A stretch of 64,000 bases of DNA from Alloalcanivorax balearicus MACL04 (GTDB lineage Bacteria > Pseudomonadota > Gammaproteobacteria > Pseudomonadales > Alcanivoracaceae). Positions 20,748 to 29,915 of the stretch are shown piece by piece (within the stretch, counting starts at the first letter, position 1; the number at the start of each line of letters is the position of its first letter). The position numbers and the translations under genes were made by a program. The notes below the pieces were generated by a model. It was not told where the DNA came from. It did no database searches and worked only from the letters and a program-made list of their open reading frames with translations. The stretch covers positions 62,001 through 126,000 of the forward strand of contig NZ_ARXS01000004.1 of assembly GCF_025532145.1 (NCBI RefSeq). The letters run 5' to 3'.

Positions 20748-21592
20748 TGACCGTAATGTCTTCTGCTTTTAATTCATCCGTTGGGCATGAGCCCGCCGTC
20801 ACCTCGTCCACGGCCACCAAACGGGCGGTAGGGCGCCAGTTCGGCCGAGCCGCGGCCAGTTATGACGCTCACGCGGTGCTGCAACTGTCCTGTGCCCGCA
20901 GTCTTCTGGCCATGGCGCCTGAGTCTCTGCCGATACTCCGGGCGGCGGATCTGGGTTGCGCCACGGCACCGTTGAGCCGGCAGCAACAGGAGCGCTGGCA
21001 TGAAGTGCGCTGGCTGGCCCTGGATCTGGCGCCGGCCATGCTTCAGGAGGCGTCCCAGCGCGGTCGCACCGGGCGGCTGTTTTCACCGGTGTGCGCCGAT
21101 GCCGAAGCCCTGCCGCTGCCGGACCGGTCCCTGGGACTGGTGTTTTCCAGCTTTGCCCTGCAATGGTGTGATCCGGCGGTGGTGATCGCCGAGGCCGGGC
21201 GGGTACTCGCTCCCGGTGGTCATTTGTTGCTGGCTGTGCCATTGCGGGACTCCCTGCGGGAGCTGTCCGAGAGCTGGAAAGCCGCGGACCGTCGTCCCCA
21301 CGTCAATGATCTGCCGACCATGGTGCAATGGCATGATGCTCTGGCCACGGAAGGATTATCCACGGTAACCCAGCAAACCCTGACGGTGACTCAGCACTAC
21401 CCCGACGTGCGTGCCATAGCCCGCACCCTCAAGGCCACCGGGGCCGATCATGTGCAAGGTGGAGGCGGCGGTCTCACCGGCAAGCGCGCTTTTCGAACCA
21501 TGCTCGATGCCTACGAAACCCTGCGCACCCGGGATGGTCTGCCGCTGACCTGGCGGGTGCTGTTTTTGCATGCCAGCAAAGAGGTGCTCTGA
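20747..21592 (+). CDS. bioC: Malonyl-ACP O-methyltransferase
   Basis: Methylates the free carboxyl of malonyl-ACP with SAM so that fatty acid synthase can extend it to pimeloyl-ACP. The product has 281 aa. The N-terminus (VGRQFGRAAASYDAHAVLQ) is typical for BioC, motif I reads AADLGCATAPLS, and later blocks are DAEALPLPDRSLGLVFSSFALQW and KATGADHVQGGGGGLTG. It overlaps bioH and bioD by a base or two on either side, so it is translationally coupled. Confidence 0.95.
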   Translation: MTVMSSAFNSSVGHEPAVTSSTATKRAVGRQFGRAAASYDAHAVLQLSCARSLLAMAPESLPILRAADLGCATAPLSRQQQERWHEVRWLALDLAPAMLQEASQRGRTGRLFSPVCADAEALPLPDRSLGLVFSSFALQWCDPAVVIAEAGRVLAPGGHLLLAVPLRDSLRELSESWKAADRRPHVNDLPTMVQWHDALATEGLSTVTQQTLTVTQHYPDVRAIARTLKATGADHVQGGGGGLTGKRAFRTMLDAYETLRTRDGLPLTWRVLFLHASKEVL

Positions 21593-22224
21593 TGCCCGCG
21601 TTACCGGCCCTGAAAGGGGTGTTCTTCATCACCGGCACCGATACCGAAGTGGGCAAGACCTGGGTCAGTTGCCGGCTGCTGGAACGGGCCCGGGAGGCCG
21701 GCTTGAGCTGCTACGGGCTGAAACCGGTGGCGGCGGGCTGCGAGGACACAGAGGAAGGGTTGCGCAACGAAGACGCCGTCAACCTGATGGCGGCCTCATC
21801 GGTGCAACTGCCCTATGACGTGGTCAATCCGGTGGCACTGAAAGCCGCCATCGCACCCCACATCGCCGCGCAACAGGAAGGGCGCCGGATCACCCTGGCC
21901 CAACTGGCCGGCTATGTGCGTGGCGCGATCAGCAGCCATCCGGCGGATCTGATTCTGGTGGAAGGCGCCGGCGGCTGGCGTGTGCCTTTGAACGACCGCG
22001 AAATGCTCGCTGGTCTGGCGGTGGAACTGTCCCTGCCGGTGATCCAGGTGGTGGGGATGAAACTCGGCTGCATCAATCACGCCATCCTCACCGCCGAGGC
22101 GATTCAGGCGGACGGCTTGCGCTATACCGGCACCGTCGCCAACTGCTTCGGCGACATGCATGTGCGCGAGGAAAACCTGCTCACCCTGCGCCAGCATCTG
22201 CCCGGAGCTTTTACCGTTATCTGA
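21592..22224 (+). CDS. bioD: Dethiobiotin synthetase
   Basis: An ATP-dependent enzyme that closes the ureido ring of 7,8-diaminopelargonate to give dethiobiotin (210 aa). P-loop GTDTEVGKTWVSC near residues 12-24; the substrate block LKPVAAGCEDTEEGLRNEDA follows, then VEGAGGWRVPLN near 120. Its ATG overlaps the bioC stop (TGATG). It is the last gene of the biotin operon; a REP-like element lies just downstream. Confidence 0.96.
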   Translation: MPALPALKGVFFITGTDTEVGKTWVSCRLLERAREAGLSCYGLKPVAAGCEDTEEGLRNEDAVNLMAASSVQLPYDVVNPVALKAAIAPHIAAQQEGRRITLAQLAGYVRGAISSHPADLILVEGAGGWRVPLNDREMLAGLAVELSLPVIQVVGMKLGCINHAILTAEAIQADGLRYTGTVANCFGDMHVREENLLTLRQHLPGAFTVI

Positions 22225-22270
22225 GAGACAGATTGTTTGCTGCCCTTTTCTCTCAGTCATCTACAAAGCC

Positions 22271-22395
22271 GCTGTAGGAGCTAGCCCTGCTGGCGAATCT
22301 TTTTGGCTTGGTGCCCTATTCGCCAGCAGGCGGAGGGCTGCCCCGACTGGCTCCTATAACGATTTCGCAGTCCGCTCTGTGGGAAGCAGCTTTAC
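22271..22395. repeat. REP-like palindromic element 2
   Basis: CCTGCTGGCGAAT (22286-22298) and its perfect reverse complement (22318-22330) form a 13-bp stem. They are flanked by CTGTAGGAGC and GGCTCCTATA, and a further half-copy CTGTGGGAAGCAGC follows to about 22390. Same core words as elements at 13.7, 52.8 and 62.3 kb. It lies between bioD and a convergent lipoprotein gene. Confidence 0.75.
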
Positions 22396-22466
22396 AGCCA
22401 ATGGGCGCGTGAGCATGTCAGTGTCACGCACCGGCAGGCTGGCCTGCAACCCCGCACCCGTTGTCA

Positions 22467-23711
22467 TCATTCAGTTCTCAACTGCAAGATCAGAACCCGA
22501 TTATTACCGGTGTCGCTGATCAGCAGTTTGTCATCGTGGAAACGGACTCCGGTGGGGTCATTCAGGGTGCGCGCCGAGGCGCTGGCATCCGCGGAGCTGT
22601 CCTGATCATCGTCGTTGTGCCTGGTGTGCCGGAAGTCACTCTGCCCCAGCACCACGTCGGCGAGTTGGCCGTTCTCGGTGGGGAAGGTGTTCCAGACCAG
22701 GACCCGGTTGTTGTCCCCGTCGGCGAGGGCCAATTGGGTGCCGTTCGAATCCAACCCATAGGGCCAGAACGCCCCGGCCGGTGGCACGGGGTGGTCGTCG
22801 GTGTCGAAACCAGGCTGGCCGAGAACCAGATCGGCGGGTTGGCCGTTCTCCGTGGGGAAGGTATTCCAGATCAACACCCGGTAGTTATGCCGATCCGCCA
22901 CCGCCAGACGTTTGCCGTCGGTCCACACGCCGACGGGATAATTCAGGGTGCTTGCCGAGGGCGTGGCGTCCGCTTCGCCGTTCTGATCGGCATCGTTCTC
23001 GGTGCAGTGGCTGAAGTCGTTTTGGCCCAGAACCAAATCGGGGGCTTGGTTGTCGCTGGTTGGCACGCTATGCCAGATCAGCACCCGGTGATCCCCGGCG
23101 TCGGCCACCGCCAGTTTGCCGTCCTCGCTAAGCGCTACCGAGGTGACGAAGGAGAACTCGTTGGCATTGCACGAGGAAAACAAGCCGCCCAGGGTGAGCA
23201 GCGGCTCGGCGGTGCCGTCGGCCGGCACGGGGTCATAGAGATATACCTTGGAGCCAGTGTAATTGGCCACCGCCATCTTGCCGCCGGCGATAGAGATGTC
23301 TCTTGGACGCACGAACAGACCCGATTTGGAGCTTTCGAAATCGGGTTGTCCGAGGACGAAGTCCGCTGGCAGGCCATTCATGTTGGGGAGCGCCTCGTAG
23401 CCGAGCACACGATGGTTCTGGTCATCGCTGATAAAAAGCCTGCCGTTGGCGCTGATCGCCGGATTGCCGCGCAAGCCGTCGAAGCCACTGGCGCCGACGG
23501 CGCCGTTCTGATTCGGTTCCGTGCCAATGAAATCGGGCTGGCCGATGACGACGTCCGCTTTCTGAAACGTCTCCAGCGCCGTCGGTGGTGGCGTGTCGCC
23601 ACCACCCCCATTGCCGCCACCGCCACCACCGCAAGCGGTCAATGTGAGGGCTGTGCCCAGGGTCAGTGCGGCAAGCCGCCAGGAGGTCTGGTGTCTCAAA
23701 TGGTCCATCAT
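22467..23711 (-). CDS. Lipoprotein with NHL-type beta-propeller
   Basis: The frame is open to 24026, but ATG 23711 with GGAG upstream begins a clear lipoprotein signal: a basic N-terminus, a hydrophobic stretch and the lipobox LTAC near residue 30, then a glycine tract. The mature 414-aa protein has about six similar blades, each with a VLGQPDF-like strand followed by NHRVLIW and a PTENGQPADLVLGQ turn, as in NHL/SMP-30-like propellers. Two acidic loops, DADQNGEAD and DDDQDSSAD, occur at equivalent blade positions and look like degenerate calcium loops. Probably anchored in the outer membrane; the ligand is unknown. Confidence 0.78.
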   Translation of the reverse strand: MMDHLRHQTSWRLAALTLGTALTLTACGGGGGGNGGGGDTPPPTALETFQKADVVIGQPDFIGTEPNQNGAVGASGFDGLRGNPAISANGRLFISDDQNHRVLGYEALPNMNGLPADFVLGQPDFESSKSGLFVRPRDISIAGGKMAVANYTGSKVYLYDPVPADGTAEPLLTLGGLFSSCNANEFSFVTSVALSEDGKLAVADAGDHRVLIWHSVPTSDNQAPDLVLGQNDFSHCTENDADQNGEADATPSASTLNYPVGVWTDGKRLAVADRHNYRVLIWNTFPTENGQPADLVLGQPGFDTDDHPVPPAGAFWPYGLDSNGTQLALADGDNNRVLVWNTFPTENGQLADVVLGQSDFRHTRHNDDDQDSSADASASARTLNDPTGVRFHDDKLLISDTGNNRVLILQLRTE

Positions 23712-23875
23712 GTCGCGCTCCGTCCGGTTTTTCCTTCCTTGCCGGGGCTTCCCAGCCTTCACGCCATGGAAGCCGCCTGTTTCAACGCCTCTCAATGCCG
23801 ACATGTTAGCGCCCAAGTGCGCATACTCCGTTTCTTTTTCTAATAATTTGGGGATTTTGTGAATAGGTTGCGCTT

Positions 23876-25027
23876 TTACCCATCCCGCTGGATCAACCAC
23901 TGCGCCACTCGCGGCCAGCTTTCCTGCTGCGCCTTGCCACCGCCGAGAATGGCCATGTGGCCGCCACTCACCGACAGGCACTCGACATCGGTGCTGCTCA
24001 CCAATGGCAGCATTGCCCGTGAGCATTCGGGGGTAACGATCATGTCGGCGGGGCTGGTGATGTTCAGCATGGGCACTGTCACCCGACCCAGGTTGCCCTC
24101 ATTGCCTGCCATGGGCAGCCGGCCTTCGGCCATGACATTGTCCACCCACAAATAGTGGATAATGTCCTGCATAACCGCGCCGGGGTAAGCCACCATGTCA
24201 TCGAGGAAGGCACCGTTGGTGGCGTGATTGCTCACATAGTCGTGATCATGCAAATGGCGCAACAGGTCCAGGTAGCCCTTGAGGCTGGCCACCGGACTGG
24301 TCAGTTTGAACGCCAGGCTGTTGAGCCAGCCCGGTGAGCGGAACCAGTCCGGCGAAAGCTCATGGGCACGCCAGCCGGTACGTTGCCGCAGCCAGCCCAA
24401 GGTATGACTGATGCGTTGATACTGGCGGCCGAGTACCCCGTTGCGATGATAGTCGGTGGGCGCGCCGACCAGGACGAGATTGGCGATGTCCGGATCACGC
24501 CCCAGCGCGCAATAGCACAGACTGAACAGCCCGCCGAAACTCCAGCCGTGCAGATTCAAGCGACGTTTGCCGCTGTGTTTGCGAACCCGTTCCAGCATGC
24601 CGGGAAGACGCTCCGAAAAATAATGAGCCAGCCCCTGGTGGTTGTGCTCCCGGCCGGGTCGTCCCCAATCGATCAGGTACAGCTCGAAACCCCGGGCGCG
24701 TAAATAACGCACCAGACTGCGTTGCGGGAACAGATCGTAGATCAGCATGTTCACCGCCAGTGGCGGCACCAACACCAGAGGAGTGCGCTGAGGATCCCGG
24801 CTGACCGCCAAGGTGCCGCCGTCATCCAGAGGAATGGAGGTCTCCGCTAGTGGTGGGTAGTACCGCAGTCGCGCCAGACCGTCGTCATGGACCACCTGAA
24901 ACGGTGTGGTTTGCGCCTGAATCAAGGGGCGTGGACGGGTGATCCACTGACGGGCGTTGTCCAAAGTGGTGCGAACGAAGGCAGTACGGGTAGAGGTGGA
25001 ACTCAGTGCGGGAGCGGACTGCGGCAT
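23876..25027 (-). CDS. PhaC-like alpha/beta hydrolase with Ser in the nucleophile elbow
   Basis: A protein of about 383 aa from ATG 25027; an upstream in-frame start would overlap the LysR gene. It resembles polyhydroxyalkanoate synthases: PLVLVPPLAVNMLIYDLFPQ near 115-135, YLIDWGRPGREHNHQGL, and a C-terminal Asp (NITSPADMIVTP) and His (SVSGGHMAIL). The nucleophile elbow is LHGWSFGG, with serine where true PHA synthases carry cysteine. So it may be an esterase, depolymerase-like or acyltransferase member of the family rather than a polymer synthase. No phasin, phaR or phaAB lies beside it. Confidence 0.75.
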   Translation of the reverse strand: MPQSAPALSSTSTRTAFVRTTLDNARQWITRPRPLIQAQTTPFQVVHDDGLARLRYYPPLAETSIPLDDGGTLAVSRDPQRTPLVLVPPLAVNMLIYDLFPQRSLVRYLRARGFELYLIDWGRPGREHNHQGLAHYFSERLPGMLERVRKHSGKRRLNLHGWSFGGLFSLCYCALGRDPDIANLVLVGAPTDYHRNGVLGRQYQRISHTLGWLRQRTGWRAHELSPDWFRSPGWLNSLAFKLTSPVASLKGYLDLLRHLHDHDYVSNHATNGAFLDDMVAYPGAVMQDIIHYLWVDNVMAEGRLPMAGNEGNLGRVTVPMLNITSPADMIVTPECSRAMLPLVSSTDVECLSVSGGHMAILGGGKAQQESWPRVAQWLIQRDG

Positions 25028-25143
25028 GGAGCGGGCGTGTCTCTGCGAATAGGAGGGCGCAGTGTACGGTCTGTGTGTGACGCCGGCACTTGCCGTACCG
25101 ACAGTGCCAGCCGGCGTCTCCGTCAAGCGTTTCAGGATGATGA

Positions 25144-26058
25144 TCAGGTCGGCAACAATCTGGAGCAGCTTTCCGCAAACTGGCCCATTATCAACTGCCG
25201 CATCCACTGGCTTGCCGGGTCCATAGTGACACTCCTGAGCCAATATAGATTCCAGAACAGCGGCGGCACGGTGATAGGAACTTCGGTGATGTGCAAATTG
25301 GTGGTCTCCGCCAGCATCCTCGGTACGGTCCACAAAAGATCGCTTTCCGTGGTGATGTTCGCTGCCACAAGATAATTTTGTACTCGCATGGAAATGCGGC
25401 GTTGCTCTCCAAGCGCATGCAAGGCCACGTCCACTTGCCCTCGCCCACGCTTGCGGCTGGATACATGGATATGATCAGCACTCAGATAATCTTGCAGAGA
25501 CAGCGGGCGATTGCTGAGCGGATGACCTTGACGCATGGTGACGATATAAGGCAGTTCGGCCAGAAACGCCTGATCGAGCTCGCGGGCGTTGATATCCGGG
25601 GCGTCGATCAATAGATCCAGCCCACCGGATTTCAGTTCTTCTTCCCCGATACGACGATCCACGTAGTAGGTACTGATCGCCACCTTTGGTGCCTGTTCGC
25701 GCAGTTTTTCGCGCAGCCCGGGAAGTATCAATGCCTGGGCCAGATCGTTCATGCCAAGGCGAAACTCCCTTTCTGAAAACTCTGGCTCGAAACGCAGGTT
25801 CTCTCCGACACTACGGCTCAGAAGATCAAGAGCCTGGCGTACATCGACTATCATGTTTTCCGCCACTGGCGTTGGCACCATTCCTTCAGGGCCGCGTACG
25901 AAAAGCGGGTCGTCGAAGGTTTCGCGTAGCCGCCGCAGGGCGTTGCTCACACCTGACTGGGTAATATTCAGAAGGCGTGCAACCTTGGTCACCCGGCCCT
26001 CGCGATACAGCGCCTCGAATACGATGAATAAATTCAGGTCTATGCGATCCAGTCTCAT
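25144..26058 (-). CDS. LysR-family transcriptional regulator
   Basis: 304 aa from ATG 26058 (MRLDRIDLNLFIVFEAL), the normal LysR start; the open frame extends 51 bases further upstream. The N-terminal winged helix-turn-helix covers residues 1-65 (VARLLNITQSGVSNALRRLRE), and the rest is a periplasmic-binding-like effector domain. It faces away from the Fe-dependent alcohol dehydrogenase gene across a 466-base gap, the usual arrangement for a regulator of the divergent operon. I infer that it controls the alcohol dehydrogenase and transporter genes. Confidence 0.9.
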   Translation of the reverse strand: MRLDRIDLNLFIVFEALYREGRVTKVARLLNITQSGVSNALRRLRETFDDPLFVRGPEGMVPTPVAENMIVDVRQALDLLSRSVGENLRFEPEFSEREFRLGMNDLAQALILPGLREKLREQAPKVAISTYYVDRRIGEEELKSGGLDLLIDAPDINARELDQAFLAELPYIVTMRQGHPLSNRPLSLQDYLSADHIHVSSRKRGRGQVDVALHALGEQRRISMRVQNYLVAANITTESDLLWTVPRMLAETTNLHITEVPITVPPLFWNLYWLRSVTMDPASQWMRQLIMGQFAESCSRLLPT

Positions 26059-26524
26059 GGCTCTATCTGTTTTTACTGTATTTGTGATGAAAATGATGAG
26101 GCATTTCAAAAAGTGATTTGAGCCTGCCTGCCGTGGTTACTAACCTTTCAGAAAGCACAAAAAACAAATCGATGAAAAGCTGGGTGCCGCGATGAATAGT
26201 AGCAGTTATTCCAATGTCTTTATAACGGCCAGGCCAGGTGCCGTAGCGGGTATTGCCGCCCCTCTGAAAAGTGATATGAGGTCAGTGGCGGCTCGCACAT
26301 GTCTGGATGGCCGGTAACGCATGGTCAACCTGGCTTCTGCCTTGTAGACACGGCGGATAGACCAAGCCGGAATCCCAGGCGTGGCCGCTGAGGCGGCGAC
26401 TGAAGGATGGCCGCATTTCAACCCAATCTAACTCTATTCTTTCCATAAACAAAGCAGACCATCTGTCCCGTCTCGGGATTTTGGGTGCTCCCGCTATCTG
26501 AGAAAGAGCTTACGAGGTGGTCGC
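26059..26524. promoter_or_regulatory. Regulatory gap between LysR gene and alcohol dehydrogenase gene
   Basis: 466 bases without a supported gene. The sequence is more AT-rich near the LysR end. TTAT (26206-26209) and ATAA (26222-26225) form a small dyad containing a T-N11-A pattern, a possible LysR site. A good GAGGTGG ribosome site at 26514-26520 precedes the alcohol dehydrogenase. A 71-codon open frame on the - strand has no ribosome site or motif and I do not call it. Confidence 0.4.
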
Positions 26525-27715
26525 TTGCGGAGTGAAACAGACGTGGATATAGGTTCGCATCAGTATATTGCCCAGGATCGTATTGTTTGGGGCGTGTCCG
26601 CCGGAAAAGCGATACGAGATGAGGCGGAACGGCGTGGTGCCAAGCGATTGTTCATCATCACGGGCAAGACTCTGAACCGGAAGACATCCGTGATTGCCGA
26701 TATTGGCAATGCCCTGGGCGACAAACTGGTAGGTATATTCGATGAGTGTCTTGAGCACACTCCGCGCGAGACAGTGGTGGACGCGGCGTGCGCCGCGCGG
26801 CGCGTCAAGCCGGATCTGATTGTGTCGGTGGGCGGAGGTACGGTCATCGATACCGCCAAGGTTGTGCTTGTGGCTCTGGCGGAGAATATCTCCGATGTGG
26901 CTGCTCTGGACCGCTGCCATATAGCCGTTGATGCCACCGGTGAGAGAACGTCACCAGATTTGCGTGCCCCGCCGGTTCGTCAGATCGCCGTATCCACCAC
27001 ACTGTCCGGCGCCGAATTTTCCTGCCTGGGTGGTGCGGTGGATCAACAACGGCATATCAAGGACGGGTACTACGGAGCTTATTTATGTCCGGCCGCGGTC
27101 ATTCTGGACCCGGCCATTACGCTGCCCACTCCGGAGTGGCTGTGGTTATCCACCGGTATCCGGGCGCTGGATCATGCGGTGGAATCCATCTGCAGCCGGG
27201 CGCCGAACCCTTTGGTGGATGCCTGTGCCTTACGTGCGTTGTCGCTGTTGAGCGAAGCCTTGCCGCGTAACCGGTGCGTGCCGGATGACCTGGAGGCACG
27301 CCTGCAGGCGCAGCAGGGCGCCTGGCTGGCCTCTCAGGGGATTCTCCGGGTTGATTACGGTGCCAGTCACGGTATTGGACATAGCCTTGGTGCGATCACC
27401 GGGCTCAGCCACGGCTATACCTCTTGCGTACTGCTGCCGGCGGTTCTGCGCTGGAATCGGGAACAGCCGGAAAATCGAGAGCGGCAGAAGTGGGTCGCGG
27501 AGCAACTGGGTGATTCCGGAGATGATGCGGCGGCGTCCGTCGAAACCTTGATTGAGCGATTGGGCTTGCCTGGGCGCTTACGTGATCTGGGTATTGACCG
27601 AAGTTGCTTTGATTCGGTGGCGCAAGGCGCCATGGGCAATCTCTGGGTCAATACCAATCCACGGGCGATACGATCCCGGGAGGACATCCTTTCCATTCTG
27701 GAAGCAGCCTATTGA
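26525..27715 (+). CDS. Iron-type (group III) alcohol dehydrogenase
   Basis: A 396-aa member of the Fe-ADH family, which includes 4-hydroxybutyrate dehydrogenases, maleylacetate reductases and hydroxyacid-oxoacid transhydrogenase. TTG 26525 follows GAGGTGG; GTG 26543 is an alternative. The NAD loop is VSVGGGTVIDTAK near residue 98, followed by STTLSGAEFSCLGG and the metal ligands in TGIRALDHAVE and GASHGIGHSLGA. It leads the rightward operon with the ABC importer (50-base gap). With the neighbouring acyl-CoA genes, oxidation or reduction of a hydroxy or oxo acid is a plausible role; the substrate is not proven. Confidence 0.85.
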   Translation: MRSETDVDIGSHQYIAQDRIVWGVSAGKAIRDEAERRGAKRLFIITGKTLNRKTSVIADIGNALGDKLVGIFDECLEHTPRETVVDAACAARRVKPDLIVSVGGGTVIDTAKVVLVALAENISDVAALDRCHIAVDATGERTSPDLRAPPVRQIAVSTTLSGAEFSCLGGAVDQQRHIKDGYYGAYLCPAAVILDPAITLPTPEWLWLSTGIRALDHAVESICSRAPNPLVDACALRALSLLSEALPRNRCVPDDLEARLQAQQGAWLASQGILRVDYGASHGIGHSLGAITGLSHGYTSCVLLPAVLRWNREQPENRERQKWVAEQLGDSGDDAAASVETLIERLGLPGRLRDLGIDRSCFDSVAQGAMGNLWVNTNPRAIRSREDILSILEAAY

Positions 27716-27765
27716 AAGGCGTTTTTCGTGTAATGACATTATTAGTACAACAAAGGTAATAAATC

Positions 27766-28998
27766 ATGTTCCTGATAAAAAAGAGCTGGAAGAGATGGGC
27801 GGTCTTGAGTTCGCTCGCGGTCTTATTTTCGACATCGCCGGTATGGGGCGACGATGGCGGCGCTCCCCAAGGGGTGACGGAAGCAGAAATCCGCATCGGT
27901 CACCTCGGCCCACAGACCGGGCCGGTGGCCGCCTACGATAAAATCAGAATGGGTATTCAAGCCTATTTCAATTACGTCAACGAACGTGGAGGCGTAAAGG
28001 GTCGAAAACTGCGTTTGATCGCCTATGACGATCAGTATCAGCCCGGCAGGACGGTGCAACTGACCAAGCGGCTGGTGGATGAGGACAAGGTGTATGCCAT
28101 GCTCGGTAATGTATGCACTCCCTGCAATGTGGCGACCCGGCCTTTCAATGAGCGCAGTGGCATCCCCATGCTGATGACCAGTTCCGGGTCCAAACAGTTT
28201 GTCGAGCCGCCTATCGCCAACTACATGGGGTCCAGCCTGGCCAACTACGAATTCGAGGCCCGGGTTCTGACCGATTACATTGCCACCAAGCTGAAGGCAA
28301 AACGGGTGGTGGTTGCCTATCAGAATGACGACTACGGAAGCCCATTGGCGGAAGCAGCTAAAGATGCTCTGAAAGGGTACGCGGAAGTGGAGCTGGTGGG
28401 CGAAGTCAATTTTCAGGCGGCCGACTCTGATCTCAGCACTCAGGCACAGCGCATCCGTCAGGCCAATCCGGACGCGATTTTGGCTTTCTCGACGCCAGCT
28501 CCGGCGGCGCAGTTGAAAAAGGCACTCTATAACATCGGGCTATCCGAGCCTGCCTTCCTGGTGTCTTCGGTGGGGGGGGATTCCGAAACCATGTTCGATT
28601 TGGCTGGAAAGGAGGTATGGAACGGCACCATCTCCAGCGCTGTTTTACCCAAACCAGATCAAAGTGAAGATGAAAGCATCAAGCAGTACATAGAGCAGTT
28701 CGCAAAGGACTACCCGAAGGTGGCGCTTGCCGACTGGGGGCAAACCGGTTGGGCTGCTGCGGAGGTGTTGGTCGAGGCGCTGAAACGTAGCAAGACGCTC
28801 AGCTGGGATGATTTCCTGAGTGTCTTTGATTCCTTCGATAACTGGACCGGATCGATGTACGCCGGGGTCAGCTTTTCCGAGGAGAACCATTATGGGCTGA
28901 CCTCGATGTTCATCACTGAAGCCAAGGATGGGCATATCGTTCCGATCTCCCAGCCCATCACTTTTGATCCGGTGACGGGCAAGATCAGCGGCGGCTGA
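27766..28998 (+). CDS. ABC transporter periplasmic substrate-binding protein (Liv/HAAT type)
   Basis: Captures the substrate in the periplasm for the four downstream importer genes. It has 410 aa with a signal peptide (basic start, hydrophobic core, cleavage near SPVWGDD at about residue 26). The type I binding fold is seen in IRIGHLGPQTGPVAAYDK, NERGGVKGRKLRLIAYDDQYQPG and a later VVAYQNDDYG. This cluster transports branched amino acids, amides, urea or small carboxylates in other bacteria; the ligand cannot be told here, but the genetic setting suggests a short oxo or hydroxy acid. Confidence 0.9.
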   Translation: MFLIKKSWKRWAVLSSLAVLFSTSPVWGDDGGAPQGVTEAEIRIGHLGPQTGPVAAYDKIRMGIQAYFNYVNERGGVKGRKLRLIAYDDQYQPGRTVQLTKRLVDEDKVYAMLGNVCTPCNVATRPFNERSGIPMLMTSSGSKQFVEPPIANYMGSSLANYEFEARVLTDYIATKLKAKRVVVAYQNDDYGSPLAEAAKDALKGYAEVELVGEVNFQAADSDLSTQAQRIRQANPDAILAFSTPAPAAQLKKALYNIGLSEPAFLVSSVGGDSETMFDLAGKEVWNGTISSAVLPKPDQSEDESIKQYIEQFAKDYPKVALADWGQTGWAAAEVLVEALKRSKTLSWDDFLSVFDSFDNWTGSMYAGVSFSEENHYGLTSMFITEAKDGHIVPISQPITFDPVTGKISGG

Positions 28999-29045
28999 CC
29001 GATGATGAAACAACATAAAGAAAACACCTCGGGAGGTATGCTGGC

Positions 29046-29915
29046 ATGGGGCAGATCGTAGTAAGTGGCCTGATCTTCGGCTGTGTCTATGGGCTCGCGG
29101 CTCTTGGTCTGGTACTGATTTTCAGAACCACTGGTCTGGTCAACTTCGCTCATGGCGAGATGGCCATGGTGAGCTCATTCGTGGCGTTCACACTGTTATC
29201 GAGCTCTGAATTTTCCTACTACGGGGCGTTTCTCGCTGCTATCGCTTTTTCGGCATTGTTCGGCGTCGTTGTATTCTGGGTTCTGATACGGCATGTCAGT
29301 CAGGCATCCCATCTTAATCAGCTGGTGATGACGCTGGGTGTATTCCTGGCCGTGCACGGTGCCGCGGGCCTTATATGGGGCCACACGCCCACCAGCTTTC
29401 CCAGGGCGGTGGAGGGAAAACCCTTCTCGATCGCCGGCGTGTTCATCACTCCCAATGAAATCTTCGTTTTAGTGACGACATTTATTCTATCCATGATCCT
29501 CTTTGTTCTGTTTCGTTACACCCGCGTGGGGCTGGCGATGCGAGCGTCCTCCCAGGATCTGATAGCGGCCCGCCTGATGGGAATAAACGTCAACGCGGTG
29601 TTCCTGGTCACTTGGGCGGCTGGCTCCGTGCTTGGTGGTATCGCCGGTTTGTTGACCGCGCCATTCACTTTCCTCGGTGTATCGATGATGTTCAATGTAC
29701 TGATCATGGCGTTCGCCGCGGCGGTGTTGGCGGGGTTCGTGAGCCTGCCCGGCGCGGTGATCGGTGGCTTGATGATCGGCATATTCGGCAACCTGGTCAG
29801 TTACTACTGGGCGCCTGAGATGGCGTTGGTCTGCACCTTTGCGTTGATCGTCATCGTTCTTTATATCCGTCCGCAGGGCATCTTTGGCGAAGCCCAGACC
29901 ATGAAGAAGGTATGA
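29046..29915 (+). CDS. ABC transporter permease, LivH type
   Basis: An inner-membrane subunit of 289 aa with about eight hydrophobic segments. The start region QIVVSGLIFGCVYGLAALGLVLIF contains the typical GLxYGLxALGLxLIF pattern, and LVNFAHGEMAMVSSF follows as in LivH. Near the C-terminus LAGFVSLPGAVIGGLMIG marks the coupling region. The ATG has GGGAGG upstream. It overlaps the second permease gene by a few bases. Confidence 0.92.
   Translation: MGQIVVSGLIFGCVYGLAALGLVLIFRTTGLVNFAHGEMAMVSSFVAFTLLSSSEFSYYGAFLAAIAFSALFGVVVFWVLIRHVSQASHLNQLVMTLGVFLAVHGAAGLIWGHTPTSFPRAVEGKPFSIAGVFITPNEIFVLVTTFILSMILFVLFRYTRVGLAMRASSQDLIAARLMGINVNAVFLVTWAAGSVLGGIAGLLTAPFTFLGVSMMFNVLIMAFAAAVLAGFVSLPGAVIGGLMIGIFGNLVSYYWAPEMALVCTFALIVIVLYIRPQGIFGEAQTMKKV

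Noticed and set aside
22461-23843. 460-codon open frame on the + strand opposite the NHL lipoprotein
   Set aside because: The - strand protein has a lipobox, repeated blades and a ribosome site; the + frame is a mirror of the repeats (valine/glycine-rich) without a family.
26206-26421. 71-codon open frame in the LysR/alcohol dehydrogenase gap
   Set aside because: No ribosome site, no motif, and it covers probable regulatory DNA.
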